Part shown: piece by piece, positions 58,928-64,000 of the stretch
Layout: every line of letters starts with the position of its first letter
How positions within the stretch are numbered: position 1 is the first letter of the stretch
Origin: Paraglaciecola psychrophila 170
GTDB lineage: Bacteria; Pseudomonadota; Gammaproteobacteria; Enterobacterales; Alteromonadaceae
Direction of reading: 5' to 3'
Length of the DNA: 64,000 nt
Assembly: GCF_000347635.1 (NCBI RefSeq)
Contig: NC_020514.1
Span: 806,001-870,000 of the forward strand
Position numbers and translations under genes: made by a program
The notes under the pieces: model-generated
Seen by the model: only the letters and a program-made list of their open reading frames with translations
Database searches by the model: none
Told to the model about the DNA's origin: nothing

Positions 58928-59827
58928 ATGGATCAATTTCGAGCGCTAAAGTATTTCAGTAAGGTTGCAGAGACGGGCAGTTTTACTAAAGCGGCAGTTA
59001 TTTTTGGGGTGCCACCATCGTCGCTGTCAAGAAGAGTAGCAGATTTAGAAAACAGCCTAGGCGCTTCGCTGTTGAAGCGTACTACCCGGAATGTCAAATT
59101 AACTGAAGTGGGTCAGAGTTATTACGCACAAATAGTCGATATTCTTAATCAGCTTGAGCAAAGTAATGAAGCAGTGCGCAGTTATCAAGCTAAACCCATG
59201 GGCCAGTTACACATTAGTTGTATGGTGGGATTTGGGGAACGTATTTTACTGCCATTGCTTGACGAGTTTAGTCAACTGTATCCTGAGATAGTGCTTGACG
59301 TTAGCCTTAGTGATGAGTTATCTACATTGAGTCGTGATGAAGTCGATATCGCCATTCGTGGTGGTTATGCACCAAATGAAAGAGTGTTAGCTATCAAGTT
59401 GATGGGTAACCAGTTTATTCCAGTGGCAGCTCCCAGTTACTTCGCTCACATGGGGAGGCCGCAATATGCAGTTGAATTGAAGCAACATAAAGGATTATAT
59501 TTTCGAACACCTAATGGTCCTACGCCTTGGTTAAGCTATATAAATGGGCAATGGCAGGATGTCTCTGCGCCACAAGTCGCCATTTCCAATAATGGGCCGT
59601 GGTTACGTGAGTTGGCGGCAAAAGGAAAAGGTATTTTGATGGCTCCACGTTGGGCCGCTGCTCCTTACCTCGCAAGCGGAGAGTTGTTAGAGTTAGCGTT
59701 AGATCCAGGAGTACAAATCAGCCAAAACAAAGATATGGCAGTTTATTTGCTGTATCAAAAACAACGATATTTAGTCCCTAAAGTTAAAGCTGCTGTCGAT
59801 TTTTTAGTGGCGAGGGTTAAGTACTAA
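58928..59827 (+). CDS. LysR-family transcriptional regulator
   Basis: 299 residues. N-terminal winged helix (FRALKYFSKVAETGSFTKAA then VPPSSLSRRVADLENSLGA) and a periplasmic-binding-protein-like effector domain from about residue 90. Effector unknown. Belongs to the DSF/CrgA-like branch by its TRNVKLTEVGQSYY segment. Divergent to the MDR reductase gene, so likely its regulator and that of its own promoter. Confidence 0.92.
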   Translation: MDQFRALKYFSKVAETGSFTKAAVIFGVPPSSLSRRVADLENSLGASLLKRTTRNVKLTEVGQSYYAQIVDILNQLEQSNEAVRSYQAKPMGQLHISCMVGFGERILLPLLDEFSQLYPEIVLDVSLSDELSTLSRDEVDIAIRGGYAPNERVLAIKLMGNQFIPVAAPSYFAHMGRPQYAVELKQHKGLYFRTPNGPTPWLSYINGQWQDVSAPQVAISNNGPWLRELAAKGKGILMAPRWAAAPYLASGELLELALDPGVQISQNKDMAVYLLYQKQRYLVPKVKAAVDFLVARVKY

Positions 59828-59917
59828 GTGGTCACCTTATTTAGGATTTAATTTGACATTTATTCAACGAACTAAGATCGTATGTCCCCACTATTATTAA
59901 TTCTTAGATAAATTCCC

Positions 59918-61092
59918 ATGCCGACTAGAAAAACTATATTTAAAGCCATTGCATTTATAGCCACTCTTATCTTTATCTGCTTTTTTGTGTTTTTCCCGGC
60001 CCAATTGGATAAACAGACTAACCGTTTACACGATTCGACTTTGCCTGTGATATCCAAGCAAGCGAAGACATTGCATGAGCAGTTGTTTATTGGCGATTGG
60101 CACAGCGATTCATTAATGTGGAAAAGAGACTTAATGGATCAGCATGATTATGGTCATGTAGATATTCCAAGGTTGCAACAAGGTAATGTTGCGTTACAAA
60201 TGTTTACAACCGTCACTAAGTCTCCAGACGGGATTAATTACGAGGCGAATAGTAGTGATGCCAACGACAATATTACGAAACTGGCATTGGTCAGTCTTTG
60301 GCCCATGAATACTTGGAACAGCTTAGCTGAAAGAGCATTATTTCAAGCAAGTAAAGCACTCGAGATGACTAATGAATTTCCGCAGCAAGTTTCGCTTATC
60401 ACTTCAAAATCAAATCTCTCACAATTTATATTACAACGACAAGCTAACCCTCAATTATTAGGCATGCTTTTAGGCACTGAAGGCTCTCATGCATTAGACG
60501 GCGATTTGAAAAATATTCAGCGTTTATTTGATAGTGGTTTTCGCATGATGAGTTTGCAGCACTTTTTTGATAACAAGCTAGGTGGCTCATTGCACGGAGA
60601 AAGTGGTGCCGGTTTAACTGAGTTTGGACTTGAGGCATTAAAAAAATGCAAGATTTGGGGATCATGCTTGATGTGTCACATTCATCTGAAAAAGTGGTTA
60701 AAGACGCATTGGCTTTTAGCAGTCAGCCTTTATTGATAAGTCATACTGGTTTTTATGGTCATTGTGCCTCAGCACGAAATATATCAGATGCGTTAATGCA
60801 ACAAATTGCGGCTAAAGGGGGGCTGATTGCGGTGGGTTATTGGGATGGTGCAGTGTGCGAAGCTAATGTTAACGAGATTGCTAAAGCCATTAAGTATGGA
60901 ATTGAATTAGTCGGCATCAAACATATTGCTCTTGGTTCTGATTATGACGGGGCAACAAGTGTGCCTTTTGATACATCTGAATTAATTTATTTAACTCAAG
61001 CGCTGTTAGATTTAGGACTAAGCGAGCTACAAATTAAGCAAGTGATGGGAGCTAATATGCTGCGCTACTTGCAATTACATCTGCCGGATTAA
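59918..61092 (+). CDS. M19 membrane dipeptidase (second copy), split at an A7 run
   Basis: About 391 residues if restored. An uncleaved or signal-anchor N-terminus (TIFKAIAFIATLIFICFFVF) is followed by the M19 zinc motifs GDWHSDSLMW (HxD) and LGTEGSHALDGDL. The first frame then runs from EALKK into unrelated sequence and stops at 60736. Shifting by -1 at the A7 run 60640-60646 continues as MQDLGIMLDVSHSSEKVV, LLISHTGFYGHC and ALGSDYDGATSV to 61092. The 7 A's are in phase as A-AAA-AAA, the heptamer used in programmed -1 frameshifting, but one missing A explains it as well. Paralogue of 16821-18017. Confidence 0.85.
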
Positions 61093-61172
61093 AGTATCGG
61101 CATACAATCAGTGAATTCTAAATAAGAAATTGATTCAATTAAATTAAACTATATCTAGGGCGCAGTCGTTCA

Positions 61173-62417
61173 ATGGAATACTATCAATTAACCCCAATTA
61201 ATCTTGTTACTTATCTTCAGTCTCTACCTGAAGTGTGTCAAAAATTTTCGTCTGTGGATAATCTAGAGGTACAGGAAATTCTCGATGGTAATATGAATTA
61301 CGCCTTTGTTGTGAGCAACAAGTTAGACGTAAACCAGTCAGTATTTGTTAAGCAAGCTCCCCCCTACATTAAAGTGTTAGGCGAACAGTGGCCGTTGTCA
61401 CGTCAAAGGATGACTGCAGAAATACAAGCTTTAAATTATCAATCTAGCGTGTGTCCAGAAATGGTACCAGAGGTGTATTATCAATCTGAAAGTTTGTCTG
61501 TACTTATCATGCAAAATCTCAGTAAGCATACAATTCTGCGTACAGAGCTAATTCAAGCACGATATTTACCTCGATTGGCAGAAGACTTATCAACTTTTCT
61601 AGCTGAGACATTATTTTATTCATCAGACTTTGCTTTACGATCAGCAGATAAAAAAGCGATGGTCAGTAAAAGTGCTAATCTGGACATGTGCCTAATTACT
61701 GAAGACTTTGTGTTTACTTATCCTTTTGAGCATCACGAAATGAATGCTTATAACCCTGCCTTGTCGCAGTCGGTTATTAACTCTATTCAAAAAAGTCCTG
61801 ATGTTAGAGCCCATGTTGCACAAATGAAGTATATATTTATGAACCAGCCAGAAGCTTTATTGCATGGGGACCTTCATACCAGTTCAGTTATGGTGAATGT
61901 GCAACAAACCTTTGTGATTGACCCCGAGTTTTCTTTTGCAGGTCCTATGGGATTTGATATTGGCGCCCTTATTGGTAATTTATACTTAAATTACTTTTCA
62001 CATGCACATAATTCATCGGCTGAATCTGTCAATTATAGCCATTGGTTGCTACAGACTATTGACGATCTTTGGTATAAATTTGAAGCAAAATTCTTATCTT
62101 TGTGGTCAGAACATGAACAGTCTTTAGCAAGTACATTTATGGGCAAAGATCTGTCAGGCGACAGTCATCAAGCGTTTAGGCATCTATTTTTACAACAAGT
62201 GTTAAGTGATACTCTAGGTTTTGCAGCTTGTAAAATAATACGTAGAATTTTAGGCGTCGCAAAAGTTGCTGATTTCATGCAATTTGAAGATCAAAAACTC
62301 AGAGCAAAATTAGAAACTCAAGCTCTGAATATGGCCAAAACCATGTTGCTTAATCGCCAATCCTATACAAACATTGCTGACGTGAATAAATTAGCAGAGG
62401 AAACTCGTTTAATTTAG
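61173..62417 (+). CDS. mtnK: S-methyl-5-thioribose kinase-like protein
   Basis: 414 residues, APH-like kinase fold. Features of MtnK: DGNMNYAFVVSNK, SVFVKQAPPYIKVLGEQWPL (ATP lysine and family motif), ALLHGDLHTSSVMVN (catalytic loop) and VIDPEFSFAGPMGFDIGALI (metal-binding DPE and substrate region). MtnK phosphorylates methylthioribose in methionine salvage. Ser replaces Gly in the usual HTGS motif (HTSS). No mtnA or other salvage gene is adjacent, so the pathway must be completed elsewhere. Confidence 0.85.
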   Translation: MEYYQLTPINLVTYLQSLPEVCQKFSSVDNLEVQEILDGNMNYAFVVSNKLDVNQSVFVKQAPPYIKVLGEQWPLSRQRMTAEIQALNYQSSVCPEMVPEVYYQSESLSVLIMQNLSKHTILRTELIQARYLPRLAEDLSTFLAETLFYSSDFALRSADKKAMVSKSANLDMCLITEDFVFTYPFEHHEMNAYNPALSQSVINSIQKSPDVRAHVAQMKYIFMNQPEALLHGDLHTSSVMVNVQQTFVIDPEFSFAGPMGFDIGALIGNLYLNYFSHAHNSSAESVNYSHWLLQTIDDLWYKFEAKFLSLWSEHEQSLASTFMGKDLSGDSHQAFRHLFLQQVLSDTLGFAACKIIRRILGVAKVADFMQFEDQKLRAKLETQALNMAKTMLLNRQSYTNIADVNKLAEETRLI

Positions 62418-62460
62418 ACCAAACTATATTGTGAGCTCAGAAAAAAAAGCAAAAACTTTT

Positions 62461-62505
62461 CACCACAGAGGAAATAATAATCGATATTGTTTTTCCACTG
62501 TGGTG
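62461..62505. repeat. CACCACAG inverted repeat between mtnK-like and SDR genes
   Basis: CACCACAG (62461-62468) pairs with CTGTGGTG (62498-62505), with inner GGAAA/TTTCC pairing. Serves as a possible terminator-like hairpin for two convergent genes and shares ACCACAGAG with the element at 63582-63702. Confidence 0.5.
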
Positions 62506-62550
62506 GATAATGTTTTTTAGTTTGAAGCTCGAAGACGGGTATTCTTTGTT

Positions 62551-63438
62551 TTAAAGCATCACTATTTCGTCATCTTTTAGATGTCTTACGATAGGGCTGT
62601 TTTCAGCATCGGCAAACGCGGCATCTAAAAGTGATGATCTGTAAGCAACAGTTGAGCGGAAGTTGGGATGAGTGAATATATAAGTCTGTCCCGACTGTAA
62701 AGCTTCTACCACACGTTTGGCTAACACTGATGTGGGAATACCCGATTCAACTAATGCTTTAGCCTTGTTAACAGCGCTTCCTGATTTTGCTAATGTGGCG
62801 GCTTGATCCTTGACACCTTTGTATTCTGGTTGAAGATTACGTAATGACTCATGGATGCGAGTTTGAACGAAAGCAGGACACAGCGCCGACACCGCAATAT
62901 TGTGCTTTTTCAATTCAACAGCCCAACTTTCTGACATGGAAACCACCGCTGCTTTAGATGCTGCATAAGCGCCAGAAAAGGGAACCCCATTCATGCCAGC
63001 CATTGAAGCCACGTTGATGATCCAGCCGCCTTGGCCATGGCGTTTCATCGAAGGGGCAGTGGCCTGTGTGCCATTCACCACTCCCATTACATTAACGTCC
63101 AATACCCACTTCCAAGTTTCAATTTTAGTCTTGTCTACTGAGCCGGGAATACCACCTACACCAGCGTTATTCACTAACATATGGATATTACCAAATTTAG
63201 CTTCGGCGGCAGCAACAGTGTCTTCCCACTGTTGATAGTTTGTGACATCTAGCGGGCAGGATAATACCTGAATATTAGCATCCCGTAATTTCTGTTCGGC
63301 TATTGCCAGCTCTTTCTGGTCAATATCAGCAATTACAATTTGCATACCTAACTGACCAAATTCCTCCGCTAATGCTAAGCCTATGCCTCCAGCGCCACCA
63401 GATATGATGGCTGTTTTACCTGCAAATTCGTTCGACAT
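62551..63438 (-). CDS. Short-chain dehydrogenase/reductase
   Basis: 295 residues, classical SDR NAD(P)-dependent oxidoreductase. IISGGAGGIGLALAEEF is the cofactor loop (GxxxGIG), ADIDQ an acidic end of strand 2 suggesting NAD preference, NNAGVGG the structural motif, NVASMAGMNG with catalytic Ser and YAASKAAVVSM with the YxxxK pair. The last 50 residues are longer than a minimal SDR. Substrate unknown. Monocistronic between two ACCACAGAG repeats. Confidence 0.9.
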   Translation of the reverse strand: MSNEFAGKTAIISGGAGGIGLALAEEFGQLGMQIVIADIDQKELAIAEQKLRDANIQVLSCPLDVTNYQQWEDTVAAAEAKFGNIHMLVNNAGVGGIPGSVDKTKIETWKWVLDVNVMGVVNGTQATAPSMKRHGQGGWIINVASMAGMNGVPFSGAYAASKAAVVSMSESWAVELKKHNIAVSALCPAFVQTRIHESLRNLQPEYKGVKDQAATLAKSGSAVNKAKALVESGIPTSVLAKRVVEALQSGQTYIFTHPNFRSTVAYRSSLLDAAFADAENSPIVRHLKDDEIVML

Positions 63439-63732
63439 GATGATATCCTTCGATAATATTTTTGTTGATCTTCTATGTATGAATGAATATTAGGTGCTGG
63501 TTTGCTGCAAAAGTACTTTATTTCGCGAATTGGTAAGGCTTCATAGGATGAATGTAAGATGCCTACTAGAAAAAATATTGAACCACAGAGAACACAAAGC
63601 TTCGGGCGCCGAGCGTTTCGTTACATAGAGGAAAAGTGCATTTAAATACTTAATACAAGGTGATTTTTTTGCTTTCTCTGTGACCTCTTTTTCCTCTGTG
63701 GTAAATAGCTCCTTTTGTTTGCTTATTGTGTA
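63439..63732. repeat. Intergenic region with ACCACAGAG inverted-repeat element
   Basis: About 294 bp. ACCACAGAG at 63582-63590 faces CTCTGTGGT at 63694-63702; further pairing occurs between CACAAAGC and GCTTTCTCTGTG inside. The same 9-mer is at 62462-62470. Such CACAGAG-rich hairpin units are scattered between genes in many proteobacterial genomes; this one has no coding capacity. The SDR promoter lies at its left edge. Confidence 0.55.
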
Positions 63733-64000
63733 CTAGTTGATTGTATCAACACCATCGCTTGTTCCAACTAACACCACATCAGCGCCACGTTTAGCGAATA
63801 AACCATTAGTGACAACACCGACTATGGCATTGAGCTGTCTTTCAAGTTCTACGGGGTTGAGGATTGTTAGATTATGTACATCTAAGATCACATTGCCGTT
63901 GTCAGTAATTACACCTTGACGGTAGGCAGGGTCGCCACCAAGTTTGACTATTTCTCTGGCCACATAAGAGCGGGCCATGGGGATCACTTCAACGGGTAAT
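63733..64000 (-). CDS. rpiA: Ribose-5-phosphate isomerase A, C-terminal part
   Basis: The 3' end of rpiA, running off the window at 64000. Readable: [39 protein letters not shown], then [21 protein letters not shown] and DGVDTIN at the stop (63733). These match the conserved RpiA C-terminus, where the enzyme interconverts ribose-5-phosphate and ribulose-5-phosphate. The N-terminal catalytic Asp/Lys motifs lie outside the window. Confidence 0.93.
   Translation of the reverse strand, partial: LPVEVIPMARSYVAREIVKLGGDPAYRQGVITDNGNVILDVHNLTILNPVELERQLNAIVGVVTNGLFAKRGADVVLVGTSDGVDTIN

Overview
The window looks like chromosome of a marine gammaproteobacterium of the Alteromonadaceae, most like Glaciecola/Paraglaciecola. 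This is inferred from moderate-to-low GC, the dcw gene order ending lpxC - M23 peptidase - secA - mutT, and a carbohydrate locus of the TonB receptor / tryptophan-halogenase / SapC type common in marine Alteromonadales. No rRNA, tRNA, CRISPR array, transposase or phage gene was seen.

Layout. 1-9 kb holds accessory metabolism and transport: an NhaC-type antiporter, a D-cysteine desulfhydrase, a long RluA-family pseudouridine synthase, a decayed chemoreceptor, a BCCT transporter, a DoxX-like protein and a FAS1 protein. 9-13.3 kb holds an SMR efflux protein, a small unknown protein, a hairpin-rich non-coding repeat module, tRNA hydroxylase trhO, an EF-hand protein and the glutathione transferase yghU. 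13.6-16.7 kb is a compact three-gene unit: a formate/nitrite-family channel, cyanase and a PP2C-phosphatase/Ser-Thr-kinase fusion. 16.8-18 kb is a secreted M19 dipeptidase.

18.2-33.2 kb is the most distinctive region. A cytoplasmic GH36 alpha-galactosidase diverges from TonB receptor - tryptophan halogenase - SapC - sodium/solute symporter - GlpD - SapC, and galM-glpK lie opposite. The combination releases and consumes exactly galactose and glycerol, which suggests a locus for floridoside (alpha-galactosyl-glycerol), the red-algal photosynthate. There is no GlpF and no signal peptide on the hydrolase, so uptake of the intact heteroside followed by cytoplasmic cleavage is the simplest reading. 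This is inference, not proof.

34.8-57.7 kb is the division and cell-wall (dcw) cluster: mraZ rsmH ftsL ftsI murE murF mraY murD ftsW murG murC ddl ftsQ ftsA ftsZ lpxC, then an M23 peptidase, secA and mutT. A consensus-like promoter and three GTGGN repeats at 10-bp period (an MraZ box) precede it. lpxC has its own strong promoter. 57.8-64 kb is accessory again: a zinc-independent MDR reductase with a divergent LysR regulator, a second M19 dipeptidase, an mtnK-like kinase, an SDR enzyme and the 3' end of rpiA.

A caution on quality: several otherwise intact genes (NhaC-like, glpD, the essential murE, the second M19 dipeptidase) are each split by one missing base, mostly in short homopolymers. 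This pattern is better explained by base-calling deletions than by gene decay.
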